DNA of 64,000 nt, from contig CAYRGJ010000007.1 in the NCBI GenBank assembly GCA_964423835.1, positions 1-64,000 on the forward strand, read 5' to 3'. Both the position numbers and the translations under genes were made by a program. Each line of letters opens with the position of its first letter. The stretch's first letter is position 1. The stretch comes from JAFGCL01 sp964423835 (GTDB lineage: Bacteria; Chloroflexota; Dehalococcoidia; UBA2247; RBG-13-53-26). Of this stretch, positions 34,476 to 42,810 are shown in pieces. Under the pieces are notes generated by a model that was given only the letters and a program-made list of their open reading frames with translations, was not told the origin of the DNA and did not search any database.

Positions 34476-34892
34476 ATGAGCGGGAAACCCATTCAGATCA
34501 CTGCTTCTGACCTTGAGCGGCTGAAGAAGCTCGTACAGGATGCTCAGCGCACCAGCTACCGCAAGAGCATCTACCTGTCGCAACTGCAGACGGAGCTGCG
34601 GCGCGCTGAAGTGGTGGAGGGCCGGAGCATATCCGCCGGCGTGGTCACCATGAACTCCAGAGTCCGCCTGGAGGACGTTGATACCGGTGAGGAAAGCGTG
34701 TACACCGTGGTGTTTCCCGACGACGCCAACGCCGGGCAGGGGAAGGTGTCCATACTGGCGCCCATCGGCACGGCCATGCTGGGCTACGAGGTGGGGGACA
34801 TTTTCGAATGGGATGTCCCGGCGGGCAAGCGCCGATGGAAGGTCAAACAGATCCTCTACCAGCCGGAGGCCGCCGGGGACTTCAACCTCTAG
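34476..34892 (+). CDS. rnk: Rnk/GreA-B family nucleoside diphosphate kinase regulator-like protein
   Basis: This 138-residue protein has an N-terminal helical arm (ITASDLERLKKLVQDAQ) and a C-terminal FKBP-like Gre domain: VVTMNSRVRLEDVDTGEE (near residue 53), VSILAPIGTAMLGYEVGDIFEWDVP and the ending YQPEAAGDFNL. That ending and VTMNSRV are typical of Rnk, which binds RNA polymerase but lacks the long GreA coiled coil. The ATG at 34476 is chosen because it gives the standard N-terminus and has GGGAG upstream. It stands alone, convergent with a CoA-ligase gene. Confidence 0.87.
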   Translation: MSGKPIQITASDLERLKKLVQDAQRTSYRKSIYLSQLQTELRRAEVVEGRSISAGVVTMNSRVRLEDVDTGEESVYTVVFPDDANAGQGKVSILAPIGTAMLGYEVGDIFEWDVPAGKRRWKVKQILYQPEAAGDFNL

Positions 34893-34935
34893 GGATCTGC
34901 GCCCCCTCAGGCGCTGTGGCGCCCGGCAGAAGTCT

Positions 34936-36372
34936 CTAGCCGCACTTCGATGGCGTCTTCAGCCCTTCGTGGTAGGCGATGTAGCGGCTGATGGCCCTGG
35001 CGGCGGTCCCCATGGAGTGGTACACGGCCATGCCGGCGTCGCTGCAGCCGCGCTGCAGGTCCAGGGCCCGTTGCCAGTCCCAGTTGGTTATCAGGAACTG
35101 CAGCACCAGGGCCAGCGGCTTGTCTGTTTCGCGGTGGATGCGGTGCACGAAGTCGCGGAACTGGGCGGTTTCCTGGTCAAAGGCGGACGAGGTGAACCAG
35201 GCGGCCTGCCCGAACCCGGCATGGATGAGGCCGAAATCGAACCACTGCCCCCTCTTGTAGGTCATCAGGCGCTTGATGACGTCGTAGAAGCCCTCGCTGT
35301 ACCCCACCATGGAGAGGTCGATGGGGTTCTTGAAGATCATGCCGGCCGTGTTGCCAAACTTGCCCATCAGCTCCTGGACCAGCCCCTCCGGCAACCGGGG
35401 GACTTTGAACCCGCCCAGGGTCAGCTCGTCGGTGGCCAGCACGCTGGCCCCCCCGCCGGCCCCGAACACCCCCACGTTGCGGCCCGGGGGCAGGGGCATG
35501 AGGGAGAAGGTCACCAGCAGGTCCACCATCTCCTCCAGGCTGCAGACCCGTATGGCCCCGGTCTGGCGCATCAGGCTGTCCCAGATCTCAGAAGAGCCGG
35601 CCAGTGAGCCGGTGTGCGAGGCGGCGATCTCGCCCCCGGCTTTGGTGTAGCCGCCCTTGAGAATAAGGACGGGCTTGCGGGCGGAGACCTCAGCCAGCAC
35701 CCGGTGGAAGCGCTCGCCGTCCCGGGCCCCCTCGATGTAGGCGGCGATGATCCCGGTCTCCGCGTCCTGTCCGAAATACTCCAGAAGGTCCGTCTCGTTG
35801 ATGTCGGACGCATTGCCGTAGGAGACCGCCTTGCTGAAGCGGACGCCGCGCTGGCTGGAGGCCCGCAGCAGGTAGGAGGTGTTGCCGCCGCTCTGCCCCA
35901 TGAGGGCCACCCGCCCTACCCGCCGGGGGAAATCGGAGGCGAAGGTGAGCCCGATCCGGGGCGAGTAGACGCCGAGGCAGTTGGGGCCGACCAGGCGTAT
36001 GCCGGCGGCCCTGGCCAGCTGAACGATCTCCTTCTCCAGCCGCCGTCCCTCATCGGTGCCCACCTCGGAGAACCCGGAGGTGTACACGGATATGGTCCTG
36101 ACCCCCTTGTCCGCGCAGTCCCGTATCAGCTGCGGGACGAACGGCGCCGGGATGCAGCAGATGACGAAATCAACGGGCCCCGGTATGTCCCTGATGCTCT
36201 TGTAGGCCACCAGCCCCGACACGTCGGCGCCCTTGGGGTTGATGGCGTAGATGGGCCCCATGAAGCCGGAGGTGCGGATGCTGTCCAGGAACCACTGCCC
36301 GGACTTGCCGGGCGAGGCCCCGGCGATGGCGATGGAGCTGGGGTAGAACACCGCGTCGAGCGTCTTCTTCAT
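34936..36372 (-). CDS. NDP-forming acyl-CoA synthetase alpha-type protein (no ATP-grasp domain)
   Basis: This 478-residue protein has an N-terminal CoA-binding Rossmann domain (SSIAIAGASPGKSGQWFLDSI; residues 12-130) and PNCLGVYSPRIGL. A first ligase domain (SQSGGNTSYLLRASSQRGVRFSK) follows, with the catalytic-His loop AASHTGSLAGSSEIWD (His near residue 257). A second flavodoxin-like domain (GVFGAGGGASVLATDE) ends the protein. The ATP-grasp domain of complete acetate-CoA ligases (about 700 residues) is absent and no beta gene is adjacent. It follows a close paralogue by 54 bp on the same strand. The reaction is probably acid + CoA activation, but the partner is unknown. Confidence 0.87.
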   Translation of the reverse strand: MKKTLDAVFYPSSIAIAGASPGKSGQWFLDSIRTSGFMGPIYAINPKGADVSGLVAYKSIRDIPGPVDFVICCIPAPFVPQLIRDCADKGVRTISVYTSGFSEVGTDEGRRLEKEIVQLARAAGIRLVGPNCLGVYSPRIGLTFASDFPRRVGRVALMGQSGGNTSYLLRASSQRGVRFSKAVSYGNASDINETDLLEYFGQDAETGIIAAYIEGARDGERFHRVLAEVSARKPVLILKGGYTKAGGEIAASHTGSLAGSSEIWDSLMRQTGAIRVCSLEEMVDLLVTFSLMPLPPGRNVGVFGAGGGASVLATDELTLGGFKVPRLPEGLVQELMGKFGNTAGMIFKNPIDLSMVGYSEGFYDVIKRLMTYKRGQWFDFGLIHAGFGQAAWFTSSAFDQETAQFRDFVHRIHRETDKPLALVLQFLITNWDWQRALDLQRGCSDAGMAVYHSMGTAARAISRYIAYHEGLKTPSKCG

Positions 36373-36426
36373 CTAGCACCTCTGAACAAAGTCTGGGCGG
36401 ACATGCCGGCCCGCTGCGGGACCAGG

Positions 36427-37872
36427 CTACCGCCTTCGGTCCCCGGCCGTCTGTCGTTTCTCGTGGTGGCGCAGCACCCGGTCGATGGCCCTGGCCGCGC
36501 TGGCCATGGAGTAGTACACCGGGACTCCGGCCCGGGCGCAGCCCTGCTGGATGTCATCCACGCCCTTCTGCCAGTCCCAGCCGGTGATGAGATACTGTAT
36601 CACCAGGGCCAGCGGCCGGTTGATCTCGCTCTTCAGCTGGATCACTGCGTCCCGAAAGGCCCCGATCTCGGCGTCGAAGGTGGACGTGGAAGACCAGGCC
36701 GCCTGCCCGAAGCCGATATGGATCACGGATAGATCCGCGAAGCCGTCGCAGGCCAGCAGCCTCCTGACGAGGCCGTAGAAACGTTCACTGTAGGCGAAGC
36801 CGGAGAGGTCCAGGGGGTTGTGCAGGATCAGGCCGGCCTCGGTGGGGACCGAGGCCCGGATCTCCTCCTTGATGGCGCGGGGCAGCGGCGGCAGCACGAA
36901 GCCGAACTCCGACCAGTGATCGGCGCCCAGGACGGTGGCGCCTCCGCCTCCACCGAAGACGCCCACGCGCCGCCCCCCGGGCACCGGCAGCAGGTACACG
37001 GTGACCAGCACGTCGACCAGCTCCTCCAGGCTGTAAACCCGTATGGCGCCGGCCTGCTGCAGCAGCTCATCCCAGACCTCGTCCGAGCCGGCCAGAGAGC
37101 CGGTGTGTGAGGCTGCGGCCCTGGCCCCGGCCCTGGTGTAGCCCCCCTTGAGCACGATCACCGGCTTGGTCCGGGCCAGCTGCGTCAGCGCGCGGTAGAA
37201 GCGCGGCCCATTGCGCACCCCCTCGATGTAGATGGCCACTACCTCCGTATCCTCATCCTGGATCATGTACTCCAGAAGATCGCACTCGTTGATGTCGCAG
37301 GCGTTCCCATAGGAGATGACCTTGCTGAAACGGACGCCGCGGTAGCCCGCGGCACGGGTGACGTAGACCGAGTTTCCGCCGCTCTGGCAGATGTAGGCCA
37401 CGCTGCCGCCCTGCCGGGGGAAGTCGCTGGTGTAGGAAAACCCGATCCGGGGGGCATAGACGCCCAGGCAGTTGGGGCCGATGATGCGCACGCCTGTCTC
37501 GCGGGCGGCCCGCACGGCTTCTTTCTCCAGCCGCTGGCCTTCCTCGGTCCCGGTCTCGGAGAAGCCCGCGGTGAACACGGACACCGTCTTGACGCCCCTG
37601 GCCCCGCACTCGCGGACGAAACCGGGCACGGCGGGGGCGGGGATGCAGCACACCACGTAGTCCACCGGCTCCGGCAGGTCGGCCACGCTCTTGTAGGCCT
37701 TCATGCCGGAGACCTCCTGGCCTTTGGAGTTGATGGCGTAGACCCGGCCGGCAAATCCGGAGGCCAGGAAGCTGTCCAGGAAGAGCTGGCCCTGCTTGCC
37801 GGGAGACGCCCCGGTGACGGCCACCGATCTGGGGTTGAAAACGGCGTCCAGGGAACTGGCTGGCTTCTTCAC
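36427..37872 (-). CDS. NDP-forming acyl-CoA synthetase alpha-type protein (paralogue)
   Basis: This 481-residue protein has the same layout as its downstream neighbour: SVAVTGASPGKQGQLFLDSF, GPNCLGVYAPRIGF, SQSGGNSVYVTRAAGYRG, the loop AASHTGSLAGSDEVWDELL (His near residue 258) and GVFGGGGGATVLGADH. The start is GTG with AGGAGG upstream. The tandem pair probably arose by duplication and could form a heteromer. It lies 37 bp after a NuoF-like diaphorase gene, so CoA-thioester chemistry may be linked to NADH here. Confidence 0.87.
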   Translation of the reverse strand: MKKPASSLDAVFNPRSVAVTGASPGKQGQLFLDSFLASGFAGRVYAINSKGQEVSGMKAYKSVADLPEPVDYVVCCIPAPAVPGFVRECGARGVKTVSVFTAGFSETGTEEGQRLEKEAVRAARETGVRIIGPNCLGVYAPRIGFSYTSDFPRQGGSVAYICQSGGNSVYVTRAAGYRGVRFSKVISYGNACDINECDLLEYMIQDEDTEVVAIYIEGVRNGPRFYRALTQLARTKPVIVLKGGYTRAGARAAASHTGSLAGSDEVWDELLQQAGAIRVYSLEELVDVLVTVYLLPVPGGRRVGVFGGGGGATVLGADHWSEFGFVLPPLPRAIKEEIRASVPTEAGLILHNPLDLSGFAYSERFYGLVRRLLACDGFADLSVIHIGFGQAAWSSTSTFDAEIGAFRDAVIQLKSEINRPLALVIQYLITGWDWQKGVDDIQQGCARAGVPVYYSMASAARAIDRVLRHHEKRQTAGDRRR

Positions 37873-37909
37873 CGCTGCCTCCTAACTTTCAACCCTCGAG
37901 CCCCCGATT

Positions 37910-39796
37910 TCAGGGCGACCCCTGGGGCACCAGGCCTGGCGGCGACAGCTTGACTATGGCGTCATACTCCGGCGGGCAGACCAGGATGCAGCTGCCGCAC
38001 TTGGTGCACTTGGACTGGTCGATGACCTTGATCCCCCTCTTCTCGTCGGTGCTGATAGCCTCCACCGGGCAGGACAGCACGCAGTGGTCACAACCCTTGT
38101 AGCACCTCTCGGGGAGTATATAGTAGGCGATCAGCTCCTTGCAAACCAGGGCCGGGCAGCGCTTTTCGACGATGTGCGCTTCGTATTCATCCCGGAAGTA
38201 GCGCAGGGTGGTCAGCACCGGGTTGGGGGCCGATTTGCCCAGGCCGCACAGCGATGCCGCCTTCACGTCCTGGGCCAGGTCCGCCAGCAGCTCCAGCCCC
38301 TCCAGGGTCCCCCTGCCCGTGGTGATGTCGGTCAGGATGTCCAGCATCTGCTTGGTGCCCAGGCGGCACGGGGTGCACTTGCCGCAGGATTCCTTCTGAA
38401 TGAAGTCCATGAAATAGCGGGCGGTGTCCACCATGCAGTTGTCCTCGTCGAGCACGATCATGCCGCCGGAGCCCATCATGGAGCCGGCCTCGGCCAGCGA
38501 GTCGAAGTCGATGGGCGTGTCCAGCTCAGTGGCGGGCAGGCAGCCTCCCGACGGGCCGCCGATCTGCACCCCCTTGAAGGCCTTCTTGCCCGGCATGCCG
38601 CCGCCGACGTCGAAGACCACCTGGCGCAGGGTGGTGCCCATGGGGACCTCTACCAGACCGGTGTGGGCCACTTTGCCCGCCAGGGCGAAGAGCGCCGTGC
38701 CGGTGCTGCCGGGGGTGCCGATGCCGGCGAACCAGTCCGCGCCGCGCTCCACTATCAGAGGGATGCTGGCGAAGGTCTTCACATTGTTCAAGAGGGTGGG
38801 CTTTCCCCACAGCCCGGCCTCGGTGGAATGAGGGGGCCGGACCCGGGGCATCCCCCGCCTGCCCTCTATGGAGTACATCAGGGCGCTGGCCTCGCCGCAA
38901 ACGAAGGCGCCGGCGCCCTCCACGATGTAGATGCCGAAGCCGAAGCCGCTGTCCAGGACATTGTGCCCCAGGATGCCGGCCGCCTCGGCCTGCTGAAGCG
39001 CAATGCTGAAGCGCTTCACCGCCAGGGGATACTCGTCGCGAACGTAGATGATGCCCCGGGAGGTGCCCATGGTGTAGCCGGCGATGATCATGCCTTCGAT
39101 CACCGAATGGGGGTCGCTCTCCAGGATGGCCCGGTCGATGAAGGCCCCGGGGTCGCCTTCGTCGGCGTTGCAGATGATGTACTTCGGCTGGCCGGGGGCC
39201 TGGTGGCACAGGTCCCATTTGCGGCCAGCGGGGAAGCCTGCCCCGCCCCGGCCCCGCAGCCCGGAGCGCTGGACCACCTCGATGATCTCCTCCGGGCGCA
39301 TCTTGAGCGCCCGGGCCAGGCTGCCGTAGCCGCCGCGGGCGATGTACTGGGTGACGCTCTCGGCGTCGATGTAGCCGCAGTGGCGCAGGATCAGGCGCAG
39401 CTCGTGCTCAAACCGGGGCAGCTCAGGCACCACTGGGGCCTGACCGTTGGCCACCTCGAAGGTCCCCAGCGCCAGGTCCAGCTGAGGGTCGTCGCCCAGG
39501 ACGTACCCCTCGACCAGCCGGGGCACCATGTCTGCGGTTACGTTGCCGTAGAGGACATTGAAGTCGCCCGGCTTCAGGATGACCACCAGGGGCTCGGCGT
39601 AGCACAGCCCCATGCAGCCCACCCAGTTGACGGGCGCGTCGGCGCCCTGCCGTCTCAGCTCGGCTTCGAAGGCCCGGGCCACCGGCCCCGATCCGGCCGC
39701 CCGGCCGCAGGTGGCCGTGCCGATCAGGATGCGGGTCTTCTGGTTGAGAAGCTCCCACTCCGCGAGGGCCTGGCTGCGGATGGTCTCAAAATCCAT
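37910..39796 (-). CDS. NuoF/HydB-like NADH-binding flavoprotein with thioredoxin-like and ferredoxin domains
   Basis: This 628-residue diaphorase subunit has three parts. Residues 1-110 are a thioredoxin-like domain in which the expected four [2Fe-2S] Cys are reduced to three (TATCGRAAG, then VGCMGLC). Residues 130-540 are the FMN/NADH core (GLRGRGGAGFPAGRKWD, EGDPGAFIDR, GGPSGG) with the [4Fe-4S] motif ESCGKCTPCRLG. The C-terminus has two ferredoxin motifs, CYKGCDHCVLSC (spaced unusually, C-x3-C-x2-C-x3-C) and CTKCGSCILVC. This is the HydB arrangement of bifurcating hydrogenases. The NuoE-like partner is just upstream, but no HoxU/HydA-type subunit is adjacent. Confidence 0.92.
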   Translation of the reverse strand: MDFETIRSQALAEWELLNQKTRILIGTATCGRAAGSGPVARAFEAELRRQGADAPVNWVGCMGLCYAEPLVVILKPGDFNVLYGNVTADMVPRLVEGYVLGDDPQLDLALGTFEVANGQAPVVPELPRFEHELRLILRHCGYIDAESVTQYIARGGYGSLARALKMRPEEIIEVVQRSGLRGRGGAGFPAGRKWDLCHQAPGQPKYIICNADEGDPGAFIDRAILESDPHSVIEGMIIAGYTMGTSRGIIYVRDEYPLAVKRFSIALQQAEAAGILGHNVLDSGFGFGIYIVEGAGAFVCGEASALMYSIEGRRGMPRVRPPHSTEAGLWGKPTLLNNVKTFASIPLIVERGADWFAGIGTPGSTGTALFALAGKVAHTGLVEVPMGTTLRQVVFDVGGGMPGKKAFKGVQIGGPSGGCLPATELDTPIDFDSLAEAGSMMGSGGMIVLDEDNCMVDTARYFMDFIQKESCGKCTPCRLGTKQMLDILTDITTGRGTLEGLELLADLAQDVKAASLCGLGKSAPNPVLTTLRYFRDEYEAHIVEKRCPALVCKELIAYYILPERCYKGCDHCVLSCPVEAISTDEKRGIKVIDQSKCTKCGSCILVCPPEYDAIVKLSPPGLVPQGSP

Positions 39797-39805
39797 CGAT
39801 CAGCC

Positions 39806-40372
39806 TCATCCCGGCCCTGCCTCGGTCGCGGACAGGTCTCCGGGGGCCTGCGGCGGCTCCTTCAGCCCGGCCAGGACCTCTTCCACCTTGAAGGGCGTCA
39901 TCCGGGGGCTGACCTCGCGGTCGATGACGATCACCGGGGCCAGCACGCAGCAGCCTGCGCAGGCGATGCGGTCCAGGCTGAACTCCTCGTCCGGGGTGAC
40001 CCCGCCCACCTTGATGTCCAGCTCCCTCTCCAGGGCCTCCATCACCAGGGCCCCTCCCTGGAGATGACAGGCGGTACCCATGCAGACCCGGATGGGGTGG
40101 CGGCCGATGGGCGTGAAGCGGAAGCGGTTGTAGAAGGTGGCCACGCCGTAGATGGAGGCCGCCGGCATGTGCATGAGATCGGCGATCTTGAGCAGGGCCT
40201 CCCTGGGCAGGTAGCCCAGCCGCTCCTGGACCTCTTCCAGGACCAGGATCAGCTCCACCCTCTCGCCCCGGTACTTGGCCAGGATCTCGTTGAGGGATCG
40301 CTCGATCTCAACCTTATCCTTCATAATCGTGGCCGCAGGATGCCTTCCTCTGGAGGGGAGGGAATGCGGCAT
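39806..40372 (-). CDS. NuoE/HydC-like [2Fe-2S] thioredoxin-fold subunit
   Basis: This 188-residue subunit has the helical N-terminus (LVLEEVQERLGYLPREALLKIADLM, with ASIYGVATFYNRF) and four cluster cysteines: CMGTAC (near residue 98) and CAGCC (near residue 138). The ATG at 40372 is chosen because GGAGG lies 5 nt ahead; an ATG at 40324 gives the more usual family N-terminus and is possible. It precedes the NuoF-like gene by 9 bp and follows a small unknown gene. It is an electron relay between NuoF and a partner, which is not visible here. Confidence 0.92.
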   Translation of the reverse strand: MPHSLPSRGRHPAATIMKDKVEIERSLNEILAKYRGERVELILVLEEVQERLGYLPREALLKIADLMHMPAASIYGVATFYNRFRFTPIGRHPIRVCMGTACHLQGGALVMEALERELDIKVGGVTPDEEFSLDRIACAGCCVLAPVIVIDREVSPRMTPFKVEEVLAGLKEPPQAPGDLSATEAGPG

Positions 40373-40386
40373 CCCTGCCTCCGGGT

Positions 40387-40806
40387 CTACACCTTCGAGC
40401 AGATCTCCGGCGGGTCTGCTACCGTCTCCCTGACGTACCTCAGCATATGGTTCAGGCAGGCCACGGTCAACTCGATGAGATCTTCGCCGCTGATCTTCCG
40501 GATGCGGTCGCCCGAGAAGAGAACTCGCAGGCGGGCCGGAAACTCCTCGTCGGCCCGGCTGAAGACGAAATGGATCTCGGCCCCGGGGAAGAGCTCTTTC
40601 CGCAGGGCCCAGTCCTCGCGCAGGCCCAGGCTCTCGGGCTGCCCGCCCACGTACTCCGCCAGCCGGGCGACGTCGTCCACGCAGGCCAGGGCCTCCTGGC
40701 GCAGGCCCACCTCGCGCTTCAGGAAGGCGTCGTGCGGCGCCTGCGGGCCGTCGATCTCCTTCAGCGTGATCAAGCTATGGTCTTTGAGTGCCATCGCCGC
40801 CTTCAT
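40387..40806 (-). CDS. Hypothetical protein linked to the NuoEF-like pair
   Basis: This 139-residue soluble protein contains LREDWALRKELFPGAEIHFVFSRADEEFPARLRVLFSGDRIRKISGED and a helical C-terminus (LIELTVACLNHMLRYVRETV) ending in Cys-Ser-Lys-Val. I recognise no family. Candidate ATGs are 40806 and 40794; a TACAAT lies immediately before the first. It ends 14 bp before the NuoE-like gene on the same strand, so it is probably part of that operon and might be a small partner or regulator of the diaphorase. Confidence 0.6.
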   Translation of the reverse strand: MKAAMALKDHSLITLKEIDGPQAPHDAFLKREVGLRQEALACVDDVARLAEYVGGQPESLGLREDWALRKELFPGAEIHFVFSRADEEFPARLRVLFSGDRIRKISGEDLIELTVACLNHMLRYVRETVADPPEICSKV

Positions 40807-40870
40807 TGTACCTGATTCGGAAGAGCACCCGCTGCGGATTGGCGCGGCTCTGGCCCGCGCTCGGTGACCT

Positions 40871-41707
40871 TCACCCAGGCCGGCGGCCCTTCAGCCAGCG
40901 CCCCGGCCCCCAGTCCTCCGCGTCAGGCTCATCGAAGAGGGCCTGGAAAACGCTGTCGGAGTGAAGCCAGGAGGACAGGCGGTCCATGTCCTGCACCGCC
41001 CGGCAGGCGTCCTTGGTGGCCGTGATCGCCGCCGGCCGGGAGCGGCCGATCTTGCCCGCCATCTCCTCCGCTTTGGCCAGGAGGTCACTGGAAGGGTACA
41101 CCTGGTTGGCCAGGCCGATGCGGTGGGCCTCCTGGCCGCCAATGGGATCGCCCGTGAGGCACAGCTCGAGGGCCTTGGCCACGCCCACCCGCCAGGCCAT
41201 GTTGGTGGCCGCGCCGCCCCCGCCGGTCCAGCCCAGGTTCTTCACGTGCATGTCGCTGATCTGGGCCGTCTCCGCCGCCAGGATGATGTCGCAGGCCAGC
41301 GCCAGCTCCAGGCCGCCGGCGGTGCAGACCCCGTCGATGGCGGCGATGGATATCTTTGGCGCCCAGGCCAGGTTGACCAGGGTTGAGGCCATGGGCAGCC
41401 TCGGCCGCCGCCCCTCCCACAGTGCCGCCGACGGCGCCGCCTTCTTCAGCAGGGAGGGGTCGCCGGCCCTCACCTCGCTGGCGCTCTGCTTGAGGTCGAC
41501 CCCGGCGCAGAAGCAGGGCCGGCCGTCACGCCTCGGGGCCCCGGTGATCACCAGTGCGCCCGCGCGCTCGTTGTTGAGCCACCCGTCGATGGCGGCATCC
41601 AGCTCACGCCACATTCGGGCGTTAATGGCGTTGAGGTCGCCGGGCCGGTTGAGCGTGATGACGCAGTAGCCGTCTTCTGTTCGGAACTTGATGGTCTCGT
41701 AGCTCAT
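40871..41707 (-). CDS. Enoyl-CoA hydratase/isomerase family protein
   Basis: This 278-residue crotonase-fold protein has ITLNRPGDLNAIN, the oxyanion-hole block CFCAGVDLKQ and IDGVCTAGGLELALACDIILA, where the first catalytic Glu is kept (GGLEL, near residue 130). The second Glu position of enoyl-CoA hydratases is not conserved (MHVKNLGWTGGGG). An insert after the oxyanion block (ASEVRAGDPSLLKKAAPSA) is longer than usual. It lies between FKBP genes and the NuoEF-like group on the same strand. The substrate is unknown. Confidence 0.88.
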   Translation of the reverse strand: MSYETIKFRTEDGYCVITLNRPGDLNAINARMWRELDAAIDGWLNNERAGALVITGAPRRDGRPCFCAGVDLKQSASEVRAGDPSLLKKAAPSAALWEGRRPRLPMASTLVNLAWAPKISIAAIDGVCTAGGLELALACDIILAAETAQISDMHVKNLGWTGGGGAATNMAWRVGVAKALELCLTGDPIGGQEAHRIGLANQVYPSSDLLAKAEEMAGKIGRSRPAAITATKDACRAVQDMDRLSSWLHSDSVFQALFDEPDAEDWGPGRWLKGRRPG

Positions 41708-41733
41708 GCCGGGCCTCCTTGCTCAGGGCCAGC

Positions 41734-42219
41734 CTACCGCACGGCCAGCAGCGTCACTTCGCAGATGATGGTGGAGTTCGCCGGGAGGTCCTGGAAGGCC
41801 TGCTCACCGTAGCCCAGGGCGGGAGGTATGGTCAGCCTCCGCTTGCCCCCCTTCCTCATGCCCACGACACCCCGGTCCAGGCCTTCGATCACCTCACCTT
41901 CACCCACTGTGAAGACCAGGGGGATTCCCCAGCCCGTCGACGCGATCTCCGTACCGTTTTCCGACCAGACGGTGTAGTCCACACTCACAGCGCTGCCGAC
42001 GACGGCCTCCTCTGCATCCTGTCCGCCGATCTCCAGGTCCTCGATCACCAGGCCGGACGAATCCTCCTTGTCAATGGCGCGGTAGACCAGGAGACCGGCC
42101 ACCGCCGCTACGGCCAGGACGACCGCAAGCCCGCCGAAGAAGATGAACCGGCCCCTTCTCTCGTACTTCCGGGACTCCTTCTCCGCGCGCTTGCGGGCCC
42201 TGTCTGACCTCTCGCTCAC
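41734..42219 (-). CDS. FKBP-type peptidyl-prolyl isomerase, membrane-anchored
   Basis: This 161-residue protein has a basic N-terminus (RSDRARKRAEKESRKYERRG), one membrane helix (IFFGGLAVVLAVAAVAGLLVY, residues 27-47) and an FKBP domain outside the cytoplasm: VDYTVWSENGTEIASTGW, VIEGLDRGVVGMRKGGKRRLTIPPALGYG, STIICEVTLLAV. Several aromatic active-site positions vary from FKBP12. It is tandem with a second FKBP gene, 7 bp downstream of it. Prolyl isomerase activity on exported proteins is likely. Confidence 0.88.
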   Translation of the reverse strand: MSERSDRARKRAEKESRKYERRGRFIFFGGLAVVLAVAAVAGLLVYRAIDKEDSSGLVIEDLEIGGQDAEEAVVGSAVSVDYTVWSENGTEIASTGWGIPLVFTVGEGEVIEGLDRGVVGMRKGGKRRLTIPPALGYGEQAFQDLPANSTIICEVTLLAVR

Positions 42220-42226
42220 AGGCCTC

Positions 42227-42676
42227 TCACCCTATGGCCACCAGCTCCACCTCGAAGGTGAGGGTGGCATTGGGGGGAATACTCGGCGGCCTGCCCTCTT
42301 TACCGTAGGCCAGTTCGGGTGGGATGGTGAGAGTCTTCTTCTCTCCGACCTGCATCCCCACCAGGCCCTGGTCCCAGCCCTCGATCACCCCGCCCTCGCC
42401 CAGAGTGAACTTGAAGGGGACTCCCCTGTCGTACGATGAGTCGAACTTGGTTCCGTCCTCCAGCCAGCCCGTGTAGTTGACCGTGAGAGTGTCGCCGGCC
42501 TGGGCTAGTCTTGGGGGGCTGTCGCTGCGGAAGACGAGGTAGACTATGACCGCCAGCGCCGCCAACAGCACCAGTGCCGCCACACCCACGCCGATGCCCC
42601 AGAGCCGGCGCTGCCGGCTGCGGCGCGCGGCCTCCTGCTCGGCACGCTTGCGGGCCAGGGTTGACTTCTTGCTCAT
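42227..42676 (-). CDS. FKBP-type peptidyl-prolyl isomerase, membrane-anchored (paralogue)
   Basis: This 149-residue protein has a basic N-terminus (KKSTLARKRAEQEAARRSRQ), a membrane helix (IGVGVAALVLLAALAVIVYLV) and a canonical FKBP domain (VNYTGWLEDGTKFDSSYDRG, GVIEGWDQGLVGMQVGEKK, LTIPPELAYGKEG, LTFEVELVAI). The ATG at 42676 follows GGAGGG; an earlier in-frame start at 42706 is less likely. It has better-preserved active-site residues than its tandem neighbour. It is 134 bp downstream of cooC, so it may have its own promoter. Confidence 0.9.
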   Translation of the reverse strand: MSKKSTLARKRAEQEAARRSRQRRLWGIGVGVAALVLLAALAVIVYLVFRSDSPPRLAQAGDTLTVNYTGWLEDGTKFDSSYDRGVPFKFTLGEGGVIEGWDQGLVGMQVGEKKTLTIPPELAYGKEGRPPSIPPNATLTFEVELVAIG

Positions 42677-42810
42677 GGCTTCCCTCCGGTGGTCATGCTG
42701 CCTCATGCATGGCGGTGACGGAGCGAATAATACGATGGGGCGAAACGGGAGTCAAACCCTGGCAGCTATGGCGGCGTGGCGCGATCTGGGGGCCGGCCTC
42801 ATCCGGTGCC

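Noticed and set aside
38084..40867. 927-codon plus-strand open frame
   Set aside because: It runs antisense to the nuoF/nuoE-like genes and the 139-residue gene. Its composition (Gly, His, Ala, Gln repeats) has no domain pattern, typical of a high-GC antisense frame.
41734..42676. FKBPs as SlyD-like nickel chaperones for CODH
   Set aside because: Neither protein has the His/Cys-rich tail or IF-domain metal site, and both have an N-terminal membrane helix that places the domain outside the cytoplasm.
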